Below, piece by piece: positions 33,788 to 43,137 of a stretch of DNA of 49,618 bases; within the stretch, counting starts at the first letter, position 1, and every line of letters starts with the position of its first letter. The notes under the pieces are model-generated. The model was not told where the DNA came from and did no database searches. It saw nothing but the letters and a program-made list of their open reading frames with translations. Origin of the DNA: Sulfuricellaceae bacterium. GTDB lineage: Bacteria; Pseudomonadota; Gammaproteobacteria; Burkholderiales; Sulfuricellaceae. The position numbers and the translations under genes were made by a program. Location: assembly GCA_030690895.1 (NCBI GenBank), contig JAUYFQ010000148.1, positions 1-49,618 of the forward strand, written 5' to 3'.

Positions 33788-34759
33788 ATGATCCAGTTAG
33801 CCCAAGAGCTTGCAAACACAGAGCTGTTTCGGGATGTCCCCGAGGGTACCCTGAATCTGGTTCTGGAACAGGCCGTTCCGATGGAGCTTGCGCCCGGTGC
33901 GATATTGCTAACACCCGAGCGTGATAATCACCACGTCTACCTGTTGCTATCTGGAACGTTGTCGCTGCATTTTGATTCGCCAAACTCACCTGAAATTCGC
34001 GAATTACCTGCTGGTGTCTCGGTAGGGGAAATGTCGGTCATCGATGACGGCCCGCCATCAGCCTATATCGTTGCCAAAACGGCGTGTCGGGTTTTTCCTG
34101 TGCATAAAAATTTGCTGGGAGCGCTTGTGGATAGCAATCCGGTAGCGCGCAACCTGCTCCGCCTCATGAACCAGTGGATCAAGGCGAATACCCGCCGTAT
34201 CGTCCAGGACAGGATGCGCATCAGCGAGTTGACAGATCAGGCCAATATTGACGCGTTGACCGGACTGTACAACCGGAGATGGCTTAACAATGTGCTGGCG
34301 AGGCTGCTTGAGCAGGCGCAGAAGGATGGCCTCCCATTGACGATCCTGCTTATCGATGTGGATCACTTCAAGAAATATAACGATACGCAAGGGCATCAGA
34401 GCGGTGACTGTGCACTCATCGCCCTGAGTGAAGTATTGAAAACGACTGCCCGGCCCTACGATTTTCCGACGCGGTATGGTGGTGAGGAGTTTCTTGTCTT
34501 GTTACAGAATACCGATTTGGAAGGTGGTGTCGCGGTGGCCGAGCGGATTCAAAAAGCAGTTCGGATGAAATCGATCTCAAACCCCGATGGTGAGCCTATT
34601 CCGGGGATTACGGCCTCCATCGGACTGGCTACGAGTGATGCTTCTTCGACCGTAGAATCCTTGATCGAAACGGCGGATGTCAGGCTATATCGTGCCAAAA
34701 AAGATGGACGGGATTGTCTGTGCCATACGTCAATGACTTTCCCCGAAATTACACTCTGA
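33788..34759 (+). CDS. Crp-like sensor-diguanylate cyclase (cNMP-binding fold plus GGDEF)
   Basis: Residues 10-125 form a cNMP-binding-like domain and residues 155-320 a GGDEF domain predicted to make c-di-GMP. The active site is GGEEF (231-235), with metal Asp190 (LLIDVDHFKKYND) and the inhibitory I-site RPYD (222-225) exactly five residues before it, so both activity and feedback look intact. In the phosphate-binding cassette (GEMSVIDDGPPSAYIV) Glu81 and Ser91 are kept, but the usual Arg is replaced by Pro90 and the loop is one residue shorter. Cyclic nucleotide binding is therefore uncertain. There is no REC domain, unlike WspR, whose place it occupies. The preceding 219-base gap is A+T-rich. 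Confidence 0.92.
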   Translation: MIQLAQELANTELFRDVPEGTLNLVLEQAVPMELAPGAILLTPERDNHHVYLLLSGTLSLHFDSPNSPEIRELPAGVSVGEMSVIDDGPPSAYIVAKTACRVFPVHKNLLGALVDSNPVARNLLRLMNQWIKANTRRIVQDRMRISELTDQANIDALTGLYNRRWLNNVLARLLEQAQKDGLPLTILLIDVDHFKKYNDTQGHQSGDCALIALSEVLKTTARPYDFPTRYGGEEFLVLLQNTDLEGGVAVAERIQKAVRMKSISNPDGEPIPGITASIGLATSDASSTVESLIETADVRLYRAKKDGRDCLCHTSMTFPEITL

Positions 34760-34769
34760 GGCTAGATAC

Positions 34770-35306
34770 ATGACGGAGAATGAAGAGCGGGGGCCGGAAA
34801 AATCCAAAAGCGAGGAAGTGCTGGATTATCTCAAGCAGAAAAAAAGTGGGCATCGGATTGTCGATGTCGAGGAAGAGCAGGTACAAGTCATCATCTTCCA
34901 GTTGATGGGTGAGTTGTTTGGTATTTACAGCAGTGATGCGAAGGAAGTGCTGGAGGTCGAAAAAATCACTCCCGTTCCTGGTTGCCCCGAGTTCATTGCG
35001 GGAATCGTCAACATACGGGGTGATGTGGAATCCGTGATTGATCTAAACCGTTTTTTTCAGCTTCCGCCTGAAGCTGAAACGGCAAGGACCAAGGTTGTCA
35101 TCGCACAAAGCCGCGAGATTTGTTCAGGAATCAGAGTGGCATCAATCGAGGACGTGCTGGAAATTCCCAAGAGTTCGGTGCGTCAACCCTTAAATACCCT
35201 GGGTGAAAATATTCGTCCTTACGTTCTGGGTGAAACGCTCTATCTGGGCAAGAACGTGACGATGCTGGACATGGGTCGAATCTTTGAAAAAATAATGGCT
35301 GAATGA
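34770..35306 (+). CDS. cheW: CheW-like adaptor with N-terminal extension
   Basis: CheW couples receptors to CheA. The 178 residues carry a charged ~40-residue extension, then the CheW fold (VIIFQLMGELFGIYSSDAKEV, CPEFIAGIVNIRGDVESVIDL). It begins 10 bases after the GGDEF gene and is followed at once by a second CheW-like gene, the two-adaptor pattern of Wsp-type systems (WspB/WspD). Confidence 0.9.
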   Translation: MTENEERGPEKSKSEEVLDYLKQKKSGHRIVDVEEEQVQVIIFQLMGELFGIYSSDAKEVLEVEKITPVPGCPEFIAGIVNIRGDVESVIDLNRFFQLPPEAETARTKVVIAQSREICSGIRVASIEDVLEIPKSSVRQPLNTLGENIRPYVLGETLYLGKNVTMLDMGRIFEKIMAE

Positions 35307-35307
35307 G

Positions 35308-35769
35308 ATGACGGGAATACAGCCCGGCGTTCACTATCTTTCTGTGCTCGTTTTTCGAGTGATGGGGGTGCGGATAGGCATTGATACAGATCAGATCGGC
35401 GGTTTTGTGGATGTCGCGACCGTTGATAAAAAAAAATGCAAACTGGTTTCCATGAATGAGCTGCTTGGTATTGAACCTCCCGAGCGCCCCCACTCGAAAG
35501 TCATTTTTGCCAAGGGTGGTTATGTCTCTGAGCCGTCCGATTCTGTGTGGATGCGACGAGAGCAGCGTTTGGGCGTGGTGGTGAGCGATCCGGAGGAAAT
35601 TGTGGAGATTCCGCTGGAGGTCATGAGCCCCTTGCCTCAATTGATTCATGCCTATACGGGCCCCAATGGTTTGTGGGCTATTGCGTTGATGTCGGATGAA
35701 GCGGTTTTTTTGGCGGATATTCGCAAGATGATTGGCAATAAAGCAGGTGATGTGATGTGGGTGAAGTGA
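35308..35769 (+). CDS. Second, divergent CheW-like protein
   Basis: A 153-residue protein starting one base after the first cheW stop. It keeps the CheW outline (LSVLVFRVMGVRIGIDTDQIGGFV, ELLGIEPPE, GLWAIALMSDEAVFLADI) but lacks the usual VNIRG loop and is much diverged. It may act as an alternative adaptor or a CheA-REC regulator. The family assignment rests on fold-like pattern and position. Confidence 0.75.
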   Translation: MTGIQPGVHYLSVLVFRVMGVRIGIDTDQIGGFVDVATVDKKKCKLVSMNELLGIEPPERPHSKVIFAKGGYVSEPSDSVWMRREQRLGVVVSDPEEIVEIPLEVMSPLPQLIHAYTGPNGLWAIALMSDEAVFLADIRKMIGNKAGDVMWVK

Positions 35770-35804
35770 GACAGTAGTACAAATAACCAAAAAAGGAGTG
35801 AGTC

Positions 35805-36317
35805 GTGAATATTTTCAAGAATGCAGTGGCGGTATTGGGTCTGTTTTTTCTGGCGGCAACAGCCAATGCGGCTTCTGAAGCCCCCTTTCCAGCAGATTGG
35901 CAAAAGTGGAACAGTGTTTCCACTACATTGACAAAAATTGGTGCACTGCCCGGTTGCGACGCCAATGTGAGCTCCTTGCCGCCGATATACCAGGAAACTG
36001 TAGCGACATACTGCAATGTGAAACAAGGTGGGCCGGGTAAAGTGGCTGTGCTGGTGAACCCTGCGGTCAAGGCTGGCTATGATGCAAGAAATGGAAAAAT
36101 GCCCGAGGGACCTGCGATGATTCTTCACCTGAAAGAAATGAAGGTGTTATTTGTCACCGGATATAAAGGGGGCAAGGCGCAGTATGGGATTTATACTGAA
36201 GAAGGCAAAGATATCTCCACCGCCAGCGGTCCCCTGAGTGCAGAAACTTGCCGCACCTGTCATACCGGATATACCTCGTTCTGCGTCAATGGGCAATGTG
36301 GCAAGGTGGCCAAATAA
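35805..36317 (+). CDS. Periplasmic cytochrome P460-like c-heme protein
   Basis: This 170-residue secreted protein has a signal peptide (MNIFKNAVAVLGLFFLAATANA), a P460-like region (FPADWQKWNSVST, MPEGPAMILHLKE, VLFVTGYKGGKAQYGIYTEEGKD) and a C-terminal heme site, Cys149-Cys152-His153 (CRTCH). Two further cysteine pairs (51/70 and 160/165) may form disulfides. It is read from a GTG with AAAGGAGTG upstream. It lies inside the chemosensory operon between cheW and an MCP gene, so it may serve as a redox or NO-related sensor for the receptor. P460 membership is from remembered sequence pattern and is not certain. Confidence 0.75.
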   Translation: MNIFKNAVAVLGLFFLAATANAASEAPFPADWQKWNSVSTTLTKIGALPGCDANVSSLPPIYQETVATYCNVKQGGPGKVAVLVNPAVKAGYDARNGKMPEGPAMILHLKEMKVLFVTGYKGGKAQYGIYTEEGKDISTASGPLSAETCRTCHTGYTSFCVNGQCGKVAK

Positions 36318-36335
36318 ATAAGGCATGAATAGAGT

Positions 36336-36370
36336 TTGCCTGATGCGCGGTAACCCCGGGCGTCAGGCAA
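36336..36370 (+). other. Intercistronic stem-loop upstream of the second MCP gene
   Basis: TTGCCTGATGC (36336-36346) pairs with GCGTCAGGCAA (36360-36370) with one G-U pair. No U-run follows; the GGGGGAG ribosome site of the next gene begins 6 bases later. It may tune read-through or translation between the cytochrome gene and the receptor gene. Confidence 0.45.
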
Positions 36371-36385
36371 ACAGAGGGGGAGAGA

Positions 36386-38026
36386 GTGAAAATAAATATC
36401 AATACAGTGCGTGCCCAGATTCTTGTCGCCATTATGGGCATCGTGTTGCTGTCGCTGGCTACGATGGGGATAGTGATGTATGTCAGCGAAATCAAGTCGC
36501 GTAATGCGCAAATTGTCGAAAAAAGTACAATTTCACTACAACCGATTATATCGCTCGCATCCAGGAACATTGATGGCGGCAACTTGATGAATCTGCAGAA
36601 CACCGCAGCTCAGGATCTGTTTAAGAGTAACCCGGATCTGCTTTATCTCAGAATGGTTGGCATGAGCGCGGGATCACCCAAAACCGACTATTCGGAAGTA
36701 ATTCCTTCTGCCAATGTTGAGTATACATACGTCAATGCCGCGATTTCGCAGTCAAAGGTGAATGAGTTCATGCTTGACCTGAAAAGTCTGGGACAGGAGG
36801 AAAACCGCGTTAACAAGCAAGACATGGTGCTGCTGTTCCACAGAACCTTGTCGATCAAGAATGGCGGGACGATACAAGCCGTGTTTTCCGCCAAGAAGCT
36901 CGATGGCGTTGGTATGGAAGTATTTAAAAGCCTCTTCATTGTTTTCATGATTATTTTGTCGGTTTCCTTTGTGGTTGCCTATCTGGTTGGGATTCGTTTG
37001 ACCCAGCCGATACTTGCAGTGGTTCGGCAAATTACTGATTTTACCCAGTCACTTGATACAAGTTTGCGCGTAAAGGTGAATGCAAATAATGAGATCGGTG
37101 AGCTGGCAAGTGGGTTCAACAAGCATATTGAAAATCTGGCCACTATCGTCCGGGATGTCCATTCCATGACTGATCAGGTGAACGGGTCTGCCAATGATAT
37201 CGCTGCGGCAGTCGAGGAACAGGCTGCCATCACCACACAGCAGTCGGCCTCCATGACTGAGATAACGGCCACCATGGAAGAGCTTTCGGTCTCCTCATCA
37301 CAAATTGCGGAAAATGCTACTTCTGTTGCGCTGACTTCAAGAAATACCCTGGATGAATCCGAACGCGGGGTTGCAGCTCTTAACCAGCTGAAGTCAAAAA
37401 TGGAGAAAATCATCTCCGACAACAACCACAACATAGCGGAAATCCTGGATCTTGACCGAAAATCCAAGGAAATCGGTAAAATCATGGGGATCATCAATGA
37501 GATTGCCGACCAGACCAAGATGATTGCTTTCAATGCGGCCATTGAAGCGGCAAGTTCGGGCGAAGCGGGCAAGCGTTTTAGCGTGGTGGCTGTAGAAATC
37601 CGCCGACTGGCGGACAACGTGACGGAATCTACCGGAGAGATCGAAAGCAAGATCGGCGAAATTCAAAAATCCATCAACCGCCTGGTGGTTGCCTCTGAAA
37701 ATGGCTCCAAGGTGATCAACGAGGGTGCTCAGGCAGCTGAGCTGACCCAAGGGGAGTTGAAGAGCATCGTGGAAGGAGCCAAGGCCGCCAGCGAGTCGGC
37801 GATTCAGATTTCGCTTTCGACTCAACAACAAAAGACCGCGTCTAGCCAGGTATTGTCTGCGCTCACCGAGATCGATTTGGGCTTGCATCAGTCTTCGGCA
37901 TCCATACGGCAGACTTCGACCCTGACGCATAATTTGACCGACATGTCTGACGTTTTAAAAACAAAGATTGAAGTTTTTAAAATGGCGAAAAACAGTAGTG
38001 AAAATTCCGTCACAACAGCGGCCTGA
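36386..38026 (+). CDS. Methyl-accepting chemotaxis protein, second receptor of the cluster
   Basis: This 546-residue receptor has a membrane span (about 12-33), a ~150-residue periplasmic sensor of no recognised family, a second span (about 185-207), HAMP and the signalling domain with tip ADQTKMIAFNAAIEAASSGE. Its cytoplasmic part closely resembles that of the first receptor (shared ISLSTQQQKTAS and ATMEELS blocks), suggesting duplication. GTG start at 36386 with GGGGGAG 5-8 bases before. Its position after the cytochrome gene makes a functional pairing plausible. Confidence 0.93.
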   Translation: MKININTVRAQILVAIMGIVLLSLATMGIVMYVSEIKSRNAQIVEKSTISLQPIISLASRNIDGGNLMNLQNTAAQDLFKSNPDLLYLRMVGMSAGSPKTDYSEVIPSANVEYTYVNAAISQSKVNEFMLDLKSLGQEENRVNKQDMVLLFHRTLSIKNGGTIQAVFSAKKLDGVGMEVFKSLFIVFMIILSVSFVVAYLVGIRLTQPILAVVRQITDFTQSLDTSLRVKVNANNEIGELASGFNKHIENLATIVRDVHSMTDQVNGSANDIAAAVEEQAAITTQQSASMTEITATMEELSVSSSQIAENATSVALTSRNTLDESERGVAALNQLKSKMEKIISDNNHNIAEILDLDRKSKEIGKIMGIINEIADQTKMIAFNAAIEAASSGEAGKRFSVVAVEIRRLADNVTESTGEIESKIGEIQKSINRLVVASENGSKVINEGAQAAELTQGELKSIVEGAKAASESAIQISLSTQQQKTASSQVLSALTEIDLGLHQSSASIRQTSTLTHNLTDMSDVLKTKIEVFKMAKNSSENSVTTAA

Positions 38027-38064
38027 TTTGTTCACGCGTTCAAATTATTGTACTGGGTAATGCA

Positions 38065-39183
38065 GTGGCTGATATACGTGTGCTGATCGTGGACGACAGC
38101 CTGATGGTCAGAGAAATGCTGACCGATATCCTTGAGGCCGACACAGGTATTTCAGTTGTTGGCACTGCAGAGAATGGATTGCGGGCTGTCGAACTCACGT
38201 GTTCACTCATGCCGGACGTGGTTGCGATGGATGTCACCATGCCGGTGATGGGGGGGCTTGAAGCCATCGAAAGAATCATGTCAACAACGCCGGTTCCCAT
38301 TCTCGTTATTACCGATCTGGACCATTCCAAAATTGCGTTCTCCGCCTTGTCCAAAGGAGCGCTGGATGTTTACCAAAAATCATTTGCCAGCAAGGAGATG
38401 GCCTCAGATCTGATTGCAAAAATAAAACTGCTCTCAAAGATGAAGGTTATCCGGCATATTTTGCCGCGAGGGAATGATGCGCGAGCAGGTGTCCCGTCCT
38501 TTGAGCAGAGGAAAAAAGCGCTTGCTCAGTCCGGTGGGATAGAGGAAAAAAAACCAGTTGTGCCGTTATCCGGAGGGGGCGAACGGAAAACAGGTCTGAG
38601 GTCGTTGCAGGTAGTGGCTATTGCCAGTTCTACTGGCGGTCCCCGTGCGCTGGCTCAGATTTTTTCCGAAATGCAAGAGGGATTCTCTGTTCCGATTGTT
38701 GTGGCTCAGCACATGAATGACGGGTTCGTTAATGGTTTGGTCGAATGGTTGAATAGCGTATCTCCCATCAAGGTTAAATTTGGTGCGAATGGGGAGATGC
38801 TGCGGGAAAACCACGCTTATTTTGCGCCTCCAGGCACACATATCACTGTGAATGCCAGCGGCCAGGTGAAACTTGTATCCAGCACTGCGGATGATTTGTT
38901 CCACCCCTCCTGTAATATGCTTCTCAGCTCGGTGGCGAAGGCATTTGGCGCTCATAGTGCCGGGGTTATTCTGACAGGCATGGGAGACGATGGCGTGGAA
39001 GGGATTCGCAGTATTCGTGAGCAGGGCGGTTATACCATCGCCCAGGATGAAGCGACATCCATCGTTTTTGGTATGCCAAAGGTTGCGATCGACAAGGGCG
39101 TGGTTGACAAGGTCAGCCCATTGGGTGAAATCGGTGCTACGTTGCAGCAGTTGGTGGAGCGAAAAGTAAGGTGCGAAAAGTGA
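38065..39183 (+). CDS. cheB: Chemotaxis methylesterase CheB
   Basis: CheB demethylates and deamidates receptors when phosphorylated by CheA (WspF role in Wsp systems). The REC domain has phospho-acceptor Asp56 (VAMDVTMPVMGG). The catalytic domain shows Ser189 (ASSTGGPRAL), the AQHMND histidine and the GMGDDGVEG aspartate. The 372 residues are complete. The start is GTG 38065. It is followed by cheR with a GTGA overlap. Confidence 0.95.
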   Translation: MADIRVLIVDDSLMVREMLTDILEADTGISVVGTAENGLRAVELTCSLMPDVVAMDVTMPVMGGLEAIERIMSTTPVPILVITDLDHSKIAFSALSKGALDVYQKSFASKEMASDLIAKIKLLSKMKVIRHILPRGNDARAGVPSFEQRKKALAQSGGIEEKKPVVPLSGGGERKTGLRSLQVVAIASSTGGPRALAQIFSEMQEGFSVPIVVAQHMNDGFVNGLVEWLNSVSPIKVKFGANGEMLRENHAYFAPPGTHITVNASGQVKLVSSTADDLFHPSCNMLLSSVAKAFGAHSAGVILTGMGDDGVEGIRSIREQGGYTIAQDEATSIVFGMPKVAIDKGVVDKVSPLGEIGATLQQLVERKVRCEK

Positions 39184-40679
39184 CCAACACGGGCGTGGAT
39201 ATGTTGATGCCATTTCGCACCTTAATCAGGCAAAAATGTGGTGTGACGTTCAAGAATGACGGCCTTCACGCGCTTGAATCTGCCATAGGCAAAAGAATTG
39301 CCAGCCTGCAGTTGCCGGGTCATGACGAATATCTGAAAATCGTCAGCCGGGATGAGGAAGAAATTCATCTCCTGATTGACCTCATTACCGTCAATGAAAC
39401 CTATTTTTTTCGTGAGAAGCAACATTTTGACTTGCTTTGCGACACGATCATGCCTCAGATTCTGGCGGGGAAAAAAGACAAGATTCGAATTTTAAGCGCG
39501 GGATGTTCAACGGGAGAAGAGCCCTTTTCCATATTGATTGCACTGATCGAGAAATATGGAATGGGCATCAAGGCGCGTGTTGAAATTCATGGCGTGGATA
39601 TCGATACAAATGTTATCGAGACCGCAAAAAAGGGACGTTATGGGAAAAACTCCTTTCGTAATGATGAACATATCCTGCTGAAGTATTTCGAAAAACACCG
39701 GGATCATCACTATCACCTTTCTTCGCAACTACGAGAGTGTGTGACTTTTAACGTCTGTAATCTTTTAACGCAACCATTTCCACCGTTTATACGGAACATG
39801 GATGTGATTTTTTATCGCAATGTGTCGATTTACTTCGACCGCGAGACGCAACAGGCCATTTTCCAGAATCTCTCCAACCTGCTGAATCCTGACGGGCGTA
39901 TTTTTCTCAGTTCGACCGAAACCTATTATCACAATGTTGGGATTCTCTCCCTTAAGCAGTGTGGCGACATATTTCTGTACCATAAAAACTCGGTGGCCGG
40001 CGCAGGGTATGCAAAAAAGCCCATGCCAGCGCCATTACCCACGCCTGCAGTGGCGCCTGTTGTCGCAACGAAACCCTCGCCGGCTCAGGTTGTACTGAAT
40101 ACGAACCAGGTGCAGACAGCGCCGAAGCTTGTGGTAAAAAATCAGGATGTCGCGGCACTCTTTGAGTCGGCGCTTGCCGATGCCGAGCAAAAAAGGTATG
40201 CCAGTGCCATTGCCAGGATTGATGAACTATTGCGCATTGATGTCGCGATGCTAAAGGCTTACGCCCTGAAGGCGGGTGTTTTGATCAATCAGGAAAAAAT
40301 TGATGCCGCTCGCGCTGTATGCCATGAAATCCTGGCACGGGATGAGTGGAATCTTGAGGCGCATCTCCTTCTGGGCGTAATTGCCAGAGTCAAGGATGAG
40401 CACGACGAGGCAAAGAAAATGTTCAAAACGGTGCTCTATATACGTTCCACTTGCTGGTTGCCGCACTATTATCTGGCAGAAATTTATCATGCAGAGCATG
40501 ATTTTGCTGGCGCCTACCGTGAGTATGGGTCGACTCTGAAATTACTTGAAACCAGGGGTGTCCGCGACCATGGCTTGACATACTTTCCGCTTTCATTCCA
40601 TGCCGAGCAGCTTATTCATCTTTGCCGGCACCATATGAACAAGATAGGTGGCCTGCATAAAAAGGCCGGAAATTCCTGA
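39180..40679 (+). CDS. cheR: Chemotaxis methyltransferase CheR with C-terminal TPR repeats (WspC type)
   Basis: CheR methylates receptor glutamates using S-adenosylmethionine. An N-terminal CheR domain and the catalytic domain (SAM motif ILSAGCSTGEEPFSI; FYRNVSIYFDRETQ) occupy residues 1-270. A Pro/Ala-rich linker follows, then TPR-like helices (about 320-490; ALFESALADAEQKRYASAIA, AHLLLGVIARVKDEHDEAKK). That architecture matches WspC rather than plain CheR. GTG 39180 overlaps the cheB stop as GTGA; the frame opens at 39171 and ATG 39201 is another option. Confidence 0.93.
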   Translation: MTNTGVDMLMPFRTLIRQKCGVTFKNDGLHALESAIGKRIASLQLPGHDEYLKIVSRDEEEIHLLIDLITVNETYFFREKQHFDLLCDTIMPQILAGKKDKIRILSAGCSTGEEPFSILIALIEKYGMGIKARVEIHGVDIDTNVIETAKKGRYGKNSFRNDEHILLKYFEKHRDHHYHLSSQLRECVTFNVCNLLTQPFPPFIRNMDVIFYRNVSIYFDRETQQAIFQNLSNLLNPDGRIFLSSTETYYHNVGILSLKQCGDIFLYHKNSVAGAGYAKKPMPAPLPTPAVAPVVATKPSPAQVVLNTNQVQTAPKLVVKNQDVAALFESALADAEQKRYASAIARIDELLRIDVAMLKAYALKAGVLINQEKIDAARAVCHEILARDEWNLEAHLLLGVIARVKDEHDEAKKMFKTVLYIRSTCWLPHYYLAEIYHAEHDFAGAYREYGSTLKLLETRGVRDHGLTYFPLSFHAEQLIHLCRHHMNKIGGLHKKAGNS

Positions 40680-42955
40680 TGAAAATCGATAAAAGTAAAT
40701 ATATTGCCCGCTTTGTGGCCGAAGCAGTTGAGCATTTGAAACACATGAATGATGGTTTGCTCGCGCTAGAGAAAGACTCAGGGCAGCAAGAGGCGCTTAA
40801 TCTTATTTTGCGTTCTGCCCATACTATCAAGGGCTCATCCAGAATGTTGGGCCTTCCACTTATTGGAGAATTGGCTCACAAACTTGAGGATGCGCTTGAG
40901 GTCCTGAAAACAGATAAAAGAGGAGCGTCATTTTTCGATACGGTTTTCAAGGCTCTCGACGTAATCTCAGAGATGGTAAATGAGGTTAGAGACGGGGGAG
41001 AAAACAACCAGGATCTGGCCGGAATACTCGAGGCACTGCAAAACGCTGCTCAGGGAACCGTTGCAGAAGCGGAGGAAGCGCAGCCTGTTGAGTCAACTGG
41101 ATCAGACGAGGTAACGCCACAAGCAGTAAAACAAATAGACGGAACGGCATCGTCACCAGGCGAAGCAAGTGATTCCACCGCTGGGGCTAGTCTTGTATCT
41201 CAAGAGCTTCTTCCTCAGCAAAAGCAAAAGCCAACTGAGTCGCCAGCCAAAATTACCAACGCAGAAACGGTAAGGGTCGATACCTACAAGCTGGACCAAG
41301 CGACCAAACTGGTGGCCGAGTTGGTTTCCAATCAAAGCCGGTTGCGTCGAAGCTTGACTCTTATCGAGGCGATTCGTAGAGAGTCTGCAAAAAATCTGGA
41401 TCAGATTTCAAGTCTGGATTACGCGGACGAAGCGTATCAAGGGGCGGTGCAATTAACCCAGAAAATCAATGTCATGCTCAGGCAGCTTGATCTGGATTAC
41501 AAGAATGATCTGGTATACCAGAATATCCTGACTGAGGAACTGCTGGAAAATGTATCCAGGATGAGGATGCTCCCGATATCCACCATTCTTGGCGCGTATC
41601 ATCGATATGTCCGGGATATATCGGTTTCATGTGGCAAGAAGGTTGAACTGGTTACAGAAGGTGATGAAACCGAGTTGGACAAAACCATCATCGATAAAAT
41701 TGGTGATCCGCTACTGCACATGATCAGAAATAGCATAGACCACGGTATCGAGTCGCCTGATGAGAGAACGAGGGCCAGAAAGCCCTCCACTGGCGTGATC
41801 AAGATTAAATCAGGCTACGATGCGGGGAGTGTCTGCATTGATATTTCGGATGATGGTGGTGGAATTTCAGTTCAAAAGCTAAAGGAAAAGGCTGTACAGA
41901 AAAAACTGTACGATATGAATGCCTTGGATGAAATGACAGAAAATCAGATTCTGAATCTGATTTTTATGCCGGGGTTTTCGACCAGCACCTTCATTACAGA
42001 CATCTCGGGACGCGGAGTCGGGATGGATGTAGTGAAAAATACGATCGTGGAGCAGCTCAAGGGTTCCGTTCATATTCAAACTGTAGAAGGGCAGGGCACT
42101 ACGTTTCACATCAAGTTGCCGCTTACCTTGGCCATTATGAGGGTATTTCAGGTCAAAGTAGGCGGGGCGCTAATTGGTATTACCGTCAGTTCGATTACTG
42201 AAGTAATGAAAATCAAGTACAGTGAAATCATTGATGTTGTAGACAAAAAGGCAATCCGTCTCAGAGAAAAGCTCATTCCCGTTGTGCATCTGAACAGTAT
42301 TGTGGATATTCCCGGTGCACCAGCAGAGCAATACGCCATGGTGATGGTGCTGTCTTACGCTGACGAGTTGCTTGGTGTGATCGTGGATTCCTTGATCAGC
42401 GAAGAGGACATGGAGATTAAAGTCCTCCCGAAACATATGAAAAATAATGGCTTGGTTTCAGGCGTTGCATTGACGGGAAAAAACGACATTGTGATTGTGC
42501 TAAATATTTCTAAAGTATTTGCGCATGCGAAAAATGTTCGTACATCAAAGACGATCCACGCTGACGCCAGCGTAAAGTCAGTGCATATTCTGGTAGTCGA
42601 TGATTCCGTGAATACTCGGGAAATTGAGCGCAGTATTTTGGAATCGTTCGGATATCATGTTGATGTGGCGACGGATGGACTTGACGGTTACGAAAAAGCG
42701 CAATCGTTCCAGTATGATCTGATCGTGTCGGATGTAGAGATGCCTCGTATGGACGGTTTTTCCCTGACGGAAAAACTACGTAAGGACGATGCCTATAAAC
42801 ACACGCCGATCGTCATAGTTAGCTCAAGGGATAAAGAGGAAGACAAGCGGCGGGGGATGCAGGCGGGGGCCAATGCCTATATTGTCAAAGGGAGTTTTGA
42901 GCAATCCAATCTTCTGTCTACCGTCCAGACCCTGGTAGAGGTCTTGCCAGATTAG
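40679..42955 (+). CDS. cheA: Hybrid chemotaxis histidine kinase CheA-REC (WspE type)
   Basis: This 758-residue kinase takes signals from the receptor-CheW array. Domain order: Hpt with phospho-acceptor His48 (SAHTIKGSSRMLG), a ~90-residue Gln/Ser-rich linker with no P2 CheY-binding domain visible, dimerisation, HATPase (HMIRNSIDHGIESP, ISDDGGGISV, GRGVGMDVV), CheW-like domain, then a REC domain with Asp685 (IVSDVEMPRMDG). The fused receiver can act as phosphate sink or relay, as in WspE or FrzE. The ATG overlaps the cheR stop. No CheY gene is present, so the downstream REC-PP2C is the only free receiver apart from CheB. Confidence 0.95.
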   Translation: MKIDKSKYIARFVAEAVEHLKHMNDGLLALEKDSGQQEALNLILRSAHTIKGSSRMLGLPLIGELAHKLEDALEVLKTDKRGASFFDTVFKALDVISEMVNEVRDGGENNQDLAGILEALQNAAQGTVAEAEEAQPVESTGSDEVTPQAVKQIDGTASSPGEASDSTAGASLVSQELLPQQKQKPTESPAKITNAETVRVDTYKLDQATKLVAELVSNQSRLRRSLTLIEAIRRESAKNLDQISSLDYADEAYQGAVQLTQKINVMLRQLDLDYKNDLVYQNILTEELLENVSRMRMLPISTILGAYHRYVRDISVSCGKKVELVTEGDETELDKTIIDKIGDPLLHMIRNSIDHGIESPDERTRARKPSTGVIKIKSGYDAGSVCIDISDDGGGISVQKLKEKAVQKKLYDMNALDEMTENQILNLIFMPGFSTSTFITDISGRGVGMDVVKNTIVEQLKGSVHIQTVEGQGTTFHIKLPLTLAIMRVFQVKVGGALIGITVSSITEVMKIKYSEIIDVVDKKAIRLREKLIPVVHLNSIVDIPGAPAEQYAMVMVLSYADELLGVIVDSLISEEDMEIKVLPKHMKNNGLVSGVALTGKNDIVIVLNISKVFAHAKNVRTSKTIHADASVKSVHILVVDDSVNTREIERSILESFGYHVDVATDGLDGYEKAQSFQYDLIVSDVEMPRMDGFSLTEKLRKDDAYKHTPIVIVSSRDKEEDKRRGMQAGANAYIVKGSFEQSNLLSTVQTLVEVLPD

Positions 42956-43137
42956 GCATGTTGCTCCAACTAGCAGAGCTCCATTGGGTTGGCTGTTTGA
43001 TAGATTCAATTTAAGACCGAAAGGTGTCAGTGGGGCTTGAGCAATATATCAGTCCCCTCAGGGGATGGCGGCTGCGGTGGACTCGGCCCTGTCGAAAACG
43101 CTCAGAGTGAAGCATTCATTCAGGTATACATGTAGTC

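Noticed and set aside
42956-43137. Possible c-di-GMP riboswitch in the gap before the HDOD gene
   Set aside because: Only a small CCCC/GGGG hairpin is present; the conserved GEMM-type blocks are not seen.
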